The translations under genes were made by a program, and so were the position numbers. The notes beneath the pieces are model-generated. The model saw only the letters and a program-made list of their open reading frames with translations. It was not told the DNA's origin and ran no database searches. A DNA stretch of 64,000 bases from an uncultured Prolixibacteraceae bacterium (lineage in GTDB: Bacteria > Bacteroidota > Bacteroidia > Bacteroidales > Prolixibacteraceae), in assembly GCA_913063265.1 (NCBI GenBank), contig CAJXZG010000014.1, positions 19,986-83,985 on the forward strand. The letters run 5' to 3'. Every line of letters begins with the position of its first letter. Position 1 is the first letter of the stretch. Shown here in pieces: positions 10,959 through 19,364 of this stretch.

Positions 10959-11399
10959 ATGGCAAAGTTAGAATACAGTATTTTGTTGAATGCTTCGCCC
11001 GAAAAAGTTTTTGCCTATGTTTCCGATTACGAAAAATGGGCGAAATGGTATGTGGGAACCAGCAATTTTGTTGCTACATCAAACATAAAAAAGGGGAATG
11101 GAGCAAAATATAAATACAAGGCGAAAATGATGGGTTTTACAACAACCGTAGAAACAAAAATCACTGAATTTGTGGAAAACAAAGGTTGGGTGGGAGTTTC
11201 AACCCAAGGACTTTCGCATAAAACTTTTTGGCAGTTTGAAGAAAAAAACGGCAAAACTTTGTTTACTCATGGCTTGGAATACAAACTACCTATTCCATTG
11301 ATTGGCAATTTTTTGGATACTTTATTCGTAAAACCACAATGGGATAAATTGGTTGAAACCTCTTTAAAAAACCTTGAGAAAAAATTTCCCGGAAATTAA
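10959..11399 (+). CDS. SRPBCC (polyketide cyclase/START-like) family protein
   Basis: A 146-residue soluble protein. MAKLEYSILLNASPEKVFAYVSDYEKWAKW is the START-like opening: a first beta-strand, then the SPEKVFAYVSD helix, with W residues at the base of the cavity. The remainder alternates beta-strands and ends in a long helix (KPQWDKLVETSLKNLEKKF), as in polyketide cyclase/dehydrase-like proteins that bind small hydrophobic ligands. The length is normal for the fold. There is no signal peptide and its ligand is unknown. It lies 57 bp after the beta-helix gene and converges on the FAD-oxidase gene. Confidence 0.8.
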   Translation: MAKLEYSILLNASPEKVFAYVSDYEKWAKWYVGTSNFVATSNIKKGNGAKYKYKAKMMGFTTTVETKITEFVENKGWVGVSTQGLSHKTFWQFEEKNGKTLFTHGLEYKLPIPLIGNFLDTLFVKPQWDKLVETSLKNLEKKFPGN

Positions 11400-11469
11400 T
11401 TCCGTTTTCTCAATTTCAAAATTTTAACTTTTTCCCGAAACGGACGCGCTTAGCGCTAAAAATCAACAG

Positions 11470-11512
11470 TTCGATTACGCTCACTGTGATGGTCACGTTG
11501 AGCGTAGTTGAA
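11470..11512. repeat. REP-like intergenic hairpin
   Basis: The arms TTCGATTACGCTCA (11470-11483) and TGAGCGTAGTTGAA (11499-11512) pair over 14 positions with two G-T wobbles. A second inner stem GTGA/TCAC lies at 11486-11496. The core resembles the TGAGCGTAGTCGAA elements scattered between genes in many bacteria. It sits between two convergent genes and may also act as a terminator. A further 10-bp palindrome TTAGCGCTAA lies about 15 bp to the left. Confidence 0.6.
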
Positions 11513-11552
11513 GTTTGTATTAAAGCAATCTTTTTTTGGACATTACATATAA

Positions 11553-12971
11553 TCAGGGCTTTATATTCTGGTTCATTCTAAATAAATTCTGCGGATCATA
11601 TTTCCTTTTAATTTTAACCAGCCTGTCATAGTTTTTACCATAAGCAGACTTTACAAGGTCTTCTCCTTCTTCTCCCAGCCCGGCAAAGTTTACATACAAT
11701 CCGCCTGGTGAGAATTCACGCAATTCACGAAGAAAATCGTTGGCATAGGTCACAACTTCCTGTGTATTTTCATGACCATTCCAAATGGCATCAACACTAA
11801 ATAAGAATTTAGATTGTCTTCCTGTAAATGCCGTATCATCATCTTCGATGCGACTCATTGCTCCGTTATTGTGCCATATAGCAATTAATATCATAGGTTG
11901 TGGAGGATTCACTGCTTTTGGCATTATTTGTTCAATCGACTTTTCATCAATGTCATTTAAGTAAGTCGATTTAAAATAGTAGAGTTGTTCAGTTTTTGGG
12001 AAGAACGGGTCGAACATTTTTTGAAGCATTAACCAAGGGATTGGCATACTTAAATCAATTAAAGGAGTACTGATTTTACGAAGAGGCTCCAGATATTTTT
12101 CCCCCTCTTCTACCGGGCCACAATGTACCGCTACGATATTAAATATTCTTCTGCCATGCAACTCTTCCGGAAAGTCGGGCACTGAAGGAATGGTCCAAAA
12201 CATTGCATTTGAGGAAACTTCGTCAGGAGATGATTCCATAAAATCTTTCCAAACAGGTAAAATCTTGTCTGCCTCTTCGGCCGGATAAAAGGGTGCACAT
12301 AATGATACCACAGGTCCGACCGGATAAATTTTATATTCAAAAGAAGTAACTACACCAAAGTTTCCTCCTCCACCACGAACTGCCCAAAAAAGCTCAGTAT
12401 TTTGTTTTTCGCTTGCAGTTAATAATTTTCCATCGGCAGTTACGATATCTACAGAAACTAAATTGTCAATACTTAATCCATATTTTTTTCTGAGCCAGCC
12501 CAAACCTCCACCAAGTGTTAATCCGGCAATTCCGGTTGTGGAAACTACACCGGCTGGTGCAACCATCCCAAATACCTGGGTTTCACGGTCGAGATCGCCT
12601 AAGGTTGCCCCTCCCTGGGCGTGAACAGTTTTTTTATCCATATCCACCCGAATGCCTTTCATTAAAGAAAGATCTATCATTAAACCGCCATCATTGGAAG
12701 CGCTACCCGCGACATTGTGCCCTCCTCCGCGGATTGAAGTAAGCACATTGTTTTCCCTTGCAAAATTTACCGATGCAATTACATCAGCTGCACCTGAACA
12801 TTGTGCAATTAATGCCGGTTTTTTATCATGCATTCCATTCCAAAGCTGTCGAACTTCGTTGTAATTAGTATCAGATTCTGTAAACAGCTGACCGCCAAAG
12901 TTTGCTTTAAATTCATCTATGGAACTGGTTTCAATAAAAACCTCTTCCCCTGTGTTTTTTTTGATTTTCAT
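11553..12971 (-). CDS. FAD-linked oxidase (PCMH fold, berberine-bridge-enzyme-like)
   Basis: A 472-residue oxidoreductase with an N-terminal FAD-binding PCMH domain (about 45-215) and a C-terminal BBE segment (YDPQNLFRMNQNI, about 455-468). His85 in RGGGHNVAGS is the residue that carries FAD covalently in this family; the second (cysteinyl) attachment site is replaced, with TTGIAGLTLGGGLGW where bicovalent members have Cys, so single attachment is expected. No signal peptide is present. The substrate is unknown; relatives oxidise sugars, alkaloids or phenolics. It is the last of three minus-strand genes (cupin, AraC-like, oxidase) but 256 bp separate it from the regulator. Confidence 0.88.
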   Translation of the reverse strand: MKIKKNTGEEVFIETSSIDEFKANFGGQLFTESDTNYNEVRQLWNGMHDKKPALIAQCSGAADVIASVNFARENNVLTSIRGGGHNVAGSASNDGGLMIDLSLMKGIRVDMDKKTVHAQGGATLGDLDRETQVFGMVAPAGVVSTTGIAGLTLGGGLGWLRKKYGLSIDNLVSVDIVTADGKLLTASEKQNTELFWAVRGGGGNFGVVTSFEYKIYPVGPVVSLCAPFYPAEEADKILPVWKDFMESSPDEVSSNAMFWTIPSVPDFPEELHGRRIFNIVAVHCGPVEEGEKYLEPLRKISTPLIDLSMPIPWLMLQKMFDPFFPKTEQLYYFKSTYLNDIDEKSIEQIMPKAVNPPQPMILIAIWHNNGAMSRIEDDDTAFTGRQSKFLFSVDAIWNGHENTQEVVTYANDFLRELREFSPGGLYVNFAGLGEEGEDLVKSAYGKNYDRLVKIKRKYDPQNLFRMNQNIKP

Positions 12972-13227
12972 GACAATATTTTTTTCAAGTTTATTACCCG
13001 CAATTCATAGCTGGTTAAGTTTTGAATTAAAAAAGCGTGGATAAGACTATTTCCAATTATTTTTGGTGTAGTAGCGTTAATTCTAATTATGTAAAAACAT
13101 ATACTTAAAGTTAAAACAAATATTAAGGACAAACAAGTATTTAATTATTTTTAACAAAGACAAACAATTGATTGTCAGGCTAAATTTGAATTATTAAAGT
13201 GATTTTCAGTCACGCTATTCACTACTG

Positions 13228-14334
13228 TTAAACAGCAATTTGAGAAGGCAAAATGCCATATTTGTCGTAAAAACATTTTGCAAAATATGATGCATTGTTC
13301 ATTCCTACATCCAGTGCAATTTCAGTAATATTCTTTTTTCTTTGTTTGATAAGCGTTAAGGCTTTACCCATTCTTAAATCTCTTATAAAACTAACAGGAG
13401 ACGACCCTGTCAGACTCCTCAATTTTCGATATAAATGTGGCCTGCTTACTCCTATTTCGCGACTTAACGATTCCACATTAAACATTTCATCAGGATAGTT
13501 TCCTTCGACAATATTAAACAACCGGTCAAGAAATGCCTGTTCAGCTTCGTTTATTACATTTAGCGTTTTCTTTTCAATTTCCTGGTCGCAGAAAACACTT
13601 AATTTGCCAACAAGAACAGAAGTCATAATTTCTCCTTCTTCAGCAATTTTACACAGCCTGTAACTCTGTTCAATAGCCTTTTCAAAAAAATGGTTTTCAT
13701 GTTCCGTAACCGGCTGGCCAACGCTAATTCCCATTTTGAATTTAATATTCCAGCTATTGTCTATGTTACTGCTAATCTTATTATTGAAATCATTTTTTAT
13801 TCCAACCGCACATTGTACCGCGCTCTCAGGTGTATAAAAAGTGGCTATCAGGCAATCGTCCTGCAATTGCTGAAGAATTCGGCCCTGATATTTATTGATG
13901 ATATCACCGGCTATTTTTCTGGGTTTTTCCGGAAATTTGAGCTTGTCAAAATTTATACTCTCCTTTAAAGAAGTCAGTGAAATAATATCCAGGGTTAAAA
14001 TAAAGCGATAGCCGGAATCGGGTTCTTCTTCGTTCTTCATTACAATATCGTCGTCTAGTTCCTGGCCATAAGCCATAAATGCTGAATACATGCCTCCATC
14101 TACCTCTATAATGTTACAGGGCTCCAAATTATTTGCTTCTTTGTGCGTAGCCATGATTGCTTCTTTATCAGGACCCTCCATCAGGCAAAAAACTTTCCCG
14201 GCTTCTTCATTTACCCAATACTGCAGATATTTAACATTGTATTTTGCCTGCACCGCAAGGTCTTTAAGATGCGCTTTTTTGGCTTCTTCAATTTTAACTC
14301 CCTTACCCAGGTGAAAATCCATAAATAGTGGCAT
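13228..14334 (-). CDS. DUF4242 / class III cyclase-like / AraC-type regulator
   Basis: A 368-residue cytoplasmic protein with three parts. Residues 1-85 (MPLFMDFH...YLQYWVNEEAGKVFCLMEGPD) match the DUF4242 ferredoxin-like family, one member of which binds nickel. Residues about 108-250 look like a degenerate class III nucleotidyl cyclase: LTLDIIS stands for the first metal Asp, and GRILQQLQDDCLIATF for the strand pair where active enzymes carry GDG. Residues about 275-368 are an AraC/XylS helix-turn-helix pair (SLSREIGVSRPHLYRKLRSLTG and NITEIALDVGMNNASYFAKCF). The likely role is transcription control by a small ligand or metal; enzymatic cyclase activity looks doubtful. The gene begins 88 bp after the cupin gene stop. 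Confidence 0.8.
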   Translation of the reverse strand: MPLFMDFHLGKGVKIEEAKKAHLKDLAVQAKYNVKYLQYWVNEEAGKVFCLMEGPDKEAIMATHKEANNLEPCNIIEVDGGMYSAFMAYGQELDDDIVMKNEEEPDSGYRFILTLDIISLTSLKESINFDKLKFPEKPRKIAGDIINKYQGRILQQLQDDCLIATFYTPESAVQCAVGIKNDFNNKISSNIDNSWNIKFKMGISVGQPVTEHENHFFEKAIEQSYRLCKIAEEGEIMTSVLVGKLSVFCDQEIEKKTLNVINEAEQAFLDRLFNIVEGNYPDEMFNVESLSREIGVSRPHLYRKLRSLTGSSPVSFIRDLRMGKALTLIKQRKKNITEIALDVGMNNASYFAKCFYDKYGILPSQIAV

Positions 14335-14422
14335 AGTGTGAGAATTTAAGTGGTGTTATAATTCAAACATTGTCATTTAACAAATTGTTCACTAGTTATT
14401 TACGGCTTTTTGTTTATTGTTT

Positions 14423-15322
14423 TTAATTACCGCCCGAGGCCTGCATTTCCGCAACTTTTTTCTCAAAATGACTCACCAGGTGTTTAATTCCTTCTTCAGG
14501 ACCAAAACTTACCAAAAGTAAATCTTCTTCAACACCGCCCGTGTGGCCGGGTTTCATATAAAAAGCTTCTCCTGCACGGAAAATATCCTGCGTTCCGTCT
14601 TCATAATCCATTCGTATGGCACCTTTCACTATATAACCCCAATGAGGCACCTGGCAATGATCGTTTTTTAAACCTTCCAGAAGGGGCGAAAATTCAGTTC
14701 CTGCAGGTGCAGTATTAATATCCACACACATTCCTCCCCAACCTTCAATCATTGGGAAAACCTTATCTTTAGGAAAGTCTTTCAAATTAACATGGGTAAC
14801 TTCGGGAGCCTGATTTGCATCAACCACAAATTTTCCTTCGGCATAAGAGTCAGTAACAAGAATATTGATGTTCAAAATTTTCCATTCTTTGTCAACCCGT
14901 TTTAAGACATAATTTCTACGGTCCTTTTCATTCTGTTTATCATCGTAATAGGTAAAATTTACCCAGGCTAAATCACCTTCAATAACAAAATGGTTGTACT
15001 TAAAATTTTTGGGATTTTCATAGTTTTTGATATTGTTTTCGATTTTCCAGTCCATATGTTCCTTTACTGCTGAACTGATTTCATCCCAGCCCTGCATGGC
15101 ATAATATTCTTCCATTGAAGACCACATAAAACCGGCACTATTATCCTTAACCCATTTGGCTGCGTATCCTTCATAGTTATTGTCCATAAATGCTTGTCTT
15201 TCTGATTCAAGCAAGCGGATTATATCTTTATGTTCGTCTTTTTTAGATGCATTGATAAATAATATTGCTACCAGGGCAAAAATTACTGTCAATCCTGTAA
15301 TGGTAAAATTTCGCTTTTTCAT
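14423..15322 (-). CDS. Exported NTF2-like/cupin fusion protein
   Basis: A 299-residue protein taken from the ATG at 15322 (MKKRNFTITGLTV...), which gives an N-terminal hydrophobic segment (about 7-26) that may be a signal peptide or anchor; the frame could begin 11 codons earlier. Residues about 30-160 form an NTF2/SnoaL-like domain (LLESERQAFMDNNYEGYAAKW ... YVLKRVDKEWKILNINILV). Residues about 175-280 form a cupin (QVPHWGYIVKGAIRMDYEDG, EAFYMKPGHTGGVEED) with His residues that could bind a metal. The substrate is unknown. It is divergent from the AraC-TPR regulator and upstream of the DUF4242-AraC regulator. Confidence 0.75.
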   Translation of the reverse strand: MKKRNFTITGLTVIFALVAILFINASKKDEHKDIIRLLESERQAFMDNNYEGYAAKWVKDNSAGFMWSSMEEYYAMQGWDEISSAVKEHMDWKIENNIKNYENPKNFKYNHFVIEGDLAWVNFTYYDDKQNEKDRRNYVLKRVDKEWKILNINILVTDSYAEGKFVVDANQAPEVTHVNLKDFPKDKVFPMIEGWGGMCVDINTAPAGTEFSPLLEGLKNDHCQVPHWGYIVKGAIRMDYEDGTQDIFRAGEAFYMKPGHTGGVEEDLLLVSFGPEEGIKHLVSHFEKKVAEMQASGGN

Positions 15323-15676
15323 TTTTGTTGAGTTTTTAAGATTATACATTAACATTTTAGATCATATTTATTTTAATGTTCCTTTTATTGTCCGGATTAA
15401 TTTCTGGAAAGGGGGAAGCCTGGGAGTAACATTTATTCTGAAACAAAGTTACAGGGCTTTAAGACCGAAAGCGACTACAAATAAATCTTTAAATGCCACA
15501 AATGTTACATTGGTTAGAATGATGTTATTATTATCAGATTTTTATACAATTAATTTCCAAGCAAAAGATTCTATATTGTTATAAATCAATTGTTTCATTT
15601 TCAAAACTTTTATAAATAAATTCCGTAGAATTTCCTAAATACCTCGAATTAGCACCTTTTTAAAAACCGTAATCCT
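15323..15676. other. Divergent intergenic region between the cupin and AraC-TPR genes
   Basis: An AT-rich region of about 350 bp with no recognisable gene. It must hold the promoters for both flanking genes; only the TAACTTTG box at 15444-15451 stands out. No strong inverted repeat was seen. Confidence 0.55.
15444..15451 (-). promoter_or_regulatory. Candidate -7 promoter box for the cupin gene
   Basis: The minus strand reads TAACTTTG, an exact TAnnTTTG match, about 120 bp upstream of the NTF2-cupin start. No good -33 element was found at the expected spacing. Confidence 0.33.
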
Positions 15677-17908
15677 ATGGAACACATCCCTTCGATAGAT
15701 GAACAGTTCATCTCTAAGTTAATGCAGGTGGTTGAAGAAAATTTGCATAAAGAGGAGTTTGGTGTTGCCCAGCTGGCAGCAGAATTGGGAGTGAGCAGAG
15801 TTACCCTTCACAGAAAGGTAAAATCAATTATCAAAAAATCGGTAAGTGAATTTATTCGTGAAACAAGATTAAAACGTGCTTTTGAATTATTACAAAAGAA
15901 TACGGGCACGGTCTCAGAAATTGCCTACCAGGTTGGTTTTAGCAGCCCCACCTATTTTTCCAGATGTTTTCATGACTATTTTGGATTTCCACCCGGTGAG
16001 GTTTTAAAAAACATGCATAATGATATAAATCCGTTAGGCGAGGTTATAAAACAAAAGAAACCACGTTTTTCAAAACCATATCTGTTAGTAGCAGGTGTAC
16101 TTCTGATTGCAATTGTCTTCTTTGTATTTTACAGAAATAATTCCAGCAGGGGGAAACATGAAAATACAATCGCTTTTTTACCTACCGAAATAAAAAATTT
16201 GAATGAAAACGAACTTATAAAAGTAGAGGCTTTCAGGACACATTTAATTGAAGAGCTAAAATGGATTAGTGAAATTTATCTTACCCCTGTACGTCCAGAA
16301 CAAACAGTTTTTTTTGGTAAAAAAAATTATAAAAAAATAGGCCGAAAACTAAAGGTCAAATATATGCTTACATCAGAAGCATTTTATCAACCTGATGGAA
16401 AAACAAAAATGATGTTAAACCTTATAAATGTTAAAACGGGAGAAATTCTGCCTGGTTTAAGAGAAAGGGATTTAACCATTTCCGATTCCAAAAATTTTTC
16501 GCTGATTATTGAAGAAGTGGTTTGGTCGGTAGTTCAGGATCTTCAGATAGTGTTAACCGAAGAGGAAAAGGAAAAAATTAAACCGGTTTATACCTCCAAC
16601 ATGAATGCTTTAAAAATGTATGAACAAGGTTTCGCGATTCAGAAAAACTTTGATTACGAAAAGAATTTTGACAGAGAAAATGCCATGGGAAAATTATATG
16701 AGGCAAGAGCATATTACCAAAAGGCTTATAATTATGATACAAATTACGTTTCTGCTATTGTAAAATTAGGTGAAATGGTTTTTGAAAATAGACACAGAAT
16801 GAGGAATGGGAAGATGTCCATAGGGACTTCGCAGGAAGAATATGATTCAATATTATTAATGGCAAACAAGGCCATAAAAATTAATCCGAATTATGCTCCG
16901 GCCTATTGTTTAAAATCACGGGCATTAATTTGGACTGATAAGGCTAAATCTATTCAAACATTAAATAATGCCATAAAAGTAGATCCAAATTACTGGGAAT
17001 CGTATTACCTGATGGTTAATAATCTTGGGTGGGCTGGTAATACTGTCGAAACTAAAGTAAATGCTTTGGAATATCTGGCAAGAGCATACAGACTTAATCC
17101 GGATCCTTTTGGACACCGGCATCATCTTTCGCTTTTTAATAATTTATTAAGTATTAACGGTTTTGTTGGAGAGGCACAACCTGTCAGAGAAATGCTTTTA
17201 GAACATTTTCAGGATTCACTTGGATATTTTCATTTAATGCAGAAAGCAAATTTTGTTGGAAGTAATAACGATAAGGTGATTGAATATGGAGAGAGAGCCT
17301 TAAGGTCATATCCTGATGACATGATTTCAATCAGAAATGTTGCAGAGGCCTATCTGCAAAAAAGAGATTATAAAAAAGCTGACGAATGGTTTTTCAGATA
17401 TTTAACCAATCTAGCAAATAAGCACAATTTTGATGGTAAAGATTCTTCCTATTATAACCTCGCTTTTAAATATAACGGAAGGGATGATGGTTTTGGATAC
17501 GCAGCAGCATTTCCTCATACCCATGCAGCTTTTGTTTTTGCACAAAACGGATTAAAGGAAAAAGCAGAGGAATTATATAACGGAAGAACCGATAGGATCC
17601 TGAGTTATTTTGACTTTTCCAAATTGAAAAACGGAAAGAAAATGGATTTTGTTTTTGTGTTGGATTATCTTGAACTGATGCAGATTTATGCTGCAACCGG
17701 TCAGAAAGAAAAAGCTCGTGAGCTTATTGATTATTGGATTGATAATGAGATGGGATGGAGAAATATCCTGGAATTAAGTCCTTTGCTTGATGATTTTAAA
17801 ACCGAACCAAAGTACGCCGATTATATCAAAGAGCTAAAAAGAAAAGAACAGCTCAATAAAAAGGAGGCACGTAAAATTCTGATTAAGGAAGGATTCCTGG
17901 AAGGATAG
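15677..17908 (+). CDS. AraC-type DNA-binding domain fused through a membrane segment to a TPR sensor-like region
   Basis: A 743-residue protein with an unusual order. Residues 1-112 are an AraC helix-turn-helix pair at the N-terminus (QLAAELGVSRVTLHRKVKS and VSEIAYQVGFSSPTYFSRCF). A single transmembrane helix lies at about 134-152. Residues about 158-290 resemble the predicted small beta/alpha domain that precedes TPRs in such regulators (TIAFLPTEIKNLNENELIK ... VKYMLTSEAFY). The rest is helical with TPR-like repeats (PNYAPAYCLKSRALI, DPNYWESYYLMVNNLGWAG, DDMISIRNVAEAYL). The topology would place DNA binding in the cytoplasm and TPRs in the periplasm. It probably couples an envelope signal to transcription of neighbouring genes; its target is unknown. 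Confidence 0.85.
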   Translation: MEHIPSIDEQFISKLMQVVEENLHKEEFGVAQLAAELGVSRVTLHRKVKSIIKKSVSEFIRETRLKRAFELLQKNTGTVSEIAYQVGFSSPTYFSRCFHDYFGFPPGEVLKNMHNDINPLGEVIKQKKPRFSKPYLLVAGVLLIAIVFFVFYRNNSSRGKHENTIAFLPTEIKNLNENELIKVEAFRTHLIEELKWISEIYLTPVRPEQTVFFGKKNYKKIGRKLKVKYMLTSEAFYQPDGKTKMMLNLINVKTGEILPGLRERDLTISDSKNFSLIIEEVVWSVVQDLQIVLTEEEKEKIKPVYTSNMNALKMYEQGFAIQKNFDYEKNFDRENAMGKLYEARAYYQKAYNYDTNYVSAIVKLGEMVFENRHRMRNGKMSIGTSQEEYDSILLMANKAIKINPNYAPAYCLKSRALIWTDKAKSIQTLNNAIKVDPNYWESYYLMVNNLGWAGNTVETKVNALEYLARAYRLNPDPFGHRHHLSLFNNLLSINGFVGEAQPVREMLLEHFQDSLGYFHLMQKANFVGSNNDKVIEYGERALRSYPDDMISIRNVAEAYLQKRDYKKADEWFFRYLTNLANKHNFDGKDSSYYNLAFKYNGRDDGFGYAAAFPHTHAAFVFAQNGLKEKAEELYNGRTDRILSYFDFSKLKNGKKMDFVFVLDYLELMQIYAATGQKEKARELIDYWIDNEMGWRNILELSPLLDDFKTEPKYADYIKELKRKEQLNKKEARKILIKEGFLEG

Positions 17909-17964
17909 AGTTGTTCACAATGATTTATTGAATATTGATAACTAAACCGCGATAGATGTATAAA

Positions 17965-17978
17965 GTTGGTTTACCAAC
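17965..17978. terminator. Short palindrome between convergent genes, possible terminator
   Basis: GTTGGT and ACCAAC are separated by TT, so a hairpin would need to open an inner pair. It lies between the convergent AraC-TPR and DUF1593 genes; an A/T-rich region but no long T run follows. Confidence 0.25.
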
Positions 17979-18036
17979 ATCATAAATTTCCAATATGGCA
18001 TGTGTAGTTTTTTAAGTCAAATAAATCTTTTACCAT

Positions 18037-19359
18037 CTATGGAATAACCCTTATTATAAACCTCTGATATGCTTTTAATCCCGGACCTGTCGATGGGAAA
18101 TCTGAAACTTCTGCAATAATATGAATGGTTTGCGGTTTTTCCACTTTTGGTGTAGTGGCTTTAAAAGTATGTCCTTCCTGATAATGCACATTAAAATTAC
18201 CTTTAAAAGTTCCGGCTTCCTGGTAAATCCACCAATTAAAATCAATTAAATCCCCATCGGGATCTGTACTATCTTCCAGACTGATTTCAAAATTCTCACC
18301 GCTTTTAACTGTCATGTCAATTGGAGAATTCACCTTTAATAAAGGAGCGTGGTTGGCTTTGTCAAATTTGTTAGCTACACACCAATCCATTCGAGCCATA
18401 AAATCGGCATTTACATCCCTTATCCATCTTGCCTGAGATTGTTTGGAAGAACCTCCTTCGAATGCATCGTTAAATACAGTTGGATCAAAATCCATCGATT
18501 CGAATCTGCCTCCCCAGCCTCCATAAGTTGGATGTTCATAATTTCTTAAACCGTTGGGCAAACAATATAAAAACGAGGGGCTATCACCTTCACTTACATA
18601 ATTCTGTGGATATAAAGCACCCAACGCGCCATGATTAGTCTTAACTTCTTTGGCTATCAAATCGTAAGTGTCGGTTTGGCTTTTATAATTCCAGGTGCCT
18701 ACAAAACCCCAGCATATAATTTTTGTAACATAAGGATGATGGTTTTCGATGTAAGTTCCGGCGCCATCCTGATAATCGATATTGTATGTAACTATTCGGC
18801 TTGAAGCCTCTTTGTATTTCTCCGGATAATCCTTTTGTAATTTGTATAGAGCTCGCGACAAAGTATTTGCACCGCCCCAGGCTTGGATATAGATTGGGTC
18901 TGAATTATCTTCCAACAGAATTTCCACAATTTTATCCGAGCCCGGAGTATCCTCCCATTCAGCAGGATCGCGGTATTTTTTCTGGCCCGGTTTATAACTT
19001 GAACGTGGCGTATCTAAATGATCAGGATTTTCATCGCCAACAAAACTTATACTTCGCAAATAATCTGCGCTGGGATAATCTTTGTTGTGAATTAACAAAT
19101 TTGGATGAACTTTTTCGTAAGCATCCAGCATGTTTTCCCACCAGTCTTCTTTTGAATGCCCTTCTCGTTGCCATTTTGAGTTGGTTTCGATTATTGCTTT
19201 AACATCCAAATCACAGGTGTAAAGCAGGAATCGAATCATAGAACTATGGTCGTCCACTTCACCATCAGTCATTACAATAACATGAGGCTTTTTTTCTACT
19301 TTTTGTCCCCACGAAAAGTATTGAAACAAAACAAAAACTATGGCTAAAAAATACTTCAT
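18037..19359 (-). CDS. DUF1593 nucleoside-hydrolase-like exported protein (first of tandem pair)
   Basis: A 440-residue exported protein. After a signal peptide (1-18), HVIVMTDGEVDDHSSMIRFLL is the nucleoside-hydrolase-like Asp cluster that would bind calcium in relatives. The DUF1593 body continues with QAWGGANTLSRALYKL and the SPSFLYCLPNGL segment, and the C-terminal part (about 345-440) is an Ig-like domain (PIDMTVKSGENFEISLEDS). Proteins of this family are often encoded beside polysaccharide-degrading enzymes; their substrate is unproven. It follows the second DUF1593 gene by 5 bp and is probably co-transcribed with it. Confidence 0.87.
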   Translation of the reverse strand: MKYFLAIVFVLFQYFSWGQKVEKKPHVIVMTDGEVDDHSSMIRFLLYTCDLDVKAIIETNSKWQREGHSKEDWWENMLDAYEKVHPNLLIHNKDYPSADYLRSISFVGDENPDHLDTPRSSYKPGQKKYRDPAEWEDTPGSDKIVEILLEDNSDPIYIQAWGGANTLSRALYKLQKDYPEKYKEASSRIVTYNIDYQDGAGTYIENHHPYVTKIICWGFVGTWNYKSQTDTYDLIAKEVKTNHGALGALYPQNYVSEGDSPSFLYCLPNGLRNYEHPTYGGWGGRFESMDFDPTVFNDAFEGGSSKQSQARWIRDVNADFMARMDWCVANKFDKANHAPLLKVNSPIDMTVKSGENFEISLEDSTDPDGDLIDFNWWIYQEAGTFKGNFNVHYQEGHTFKATTPKVEKPQTIHIIAEVSDFPSTGPGLKAYQRFIIRVIP

Positions 19360-19364
19360 TTTAC

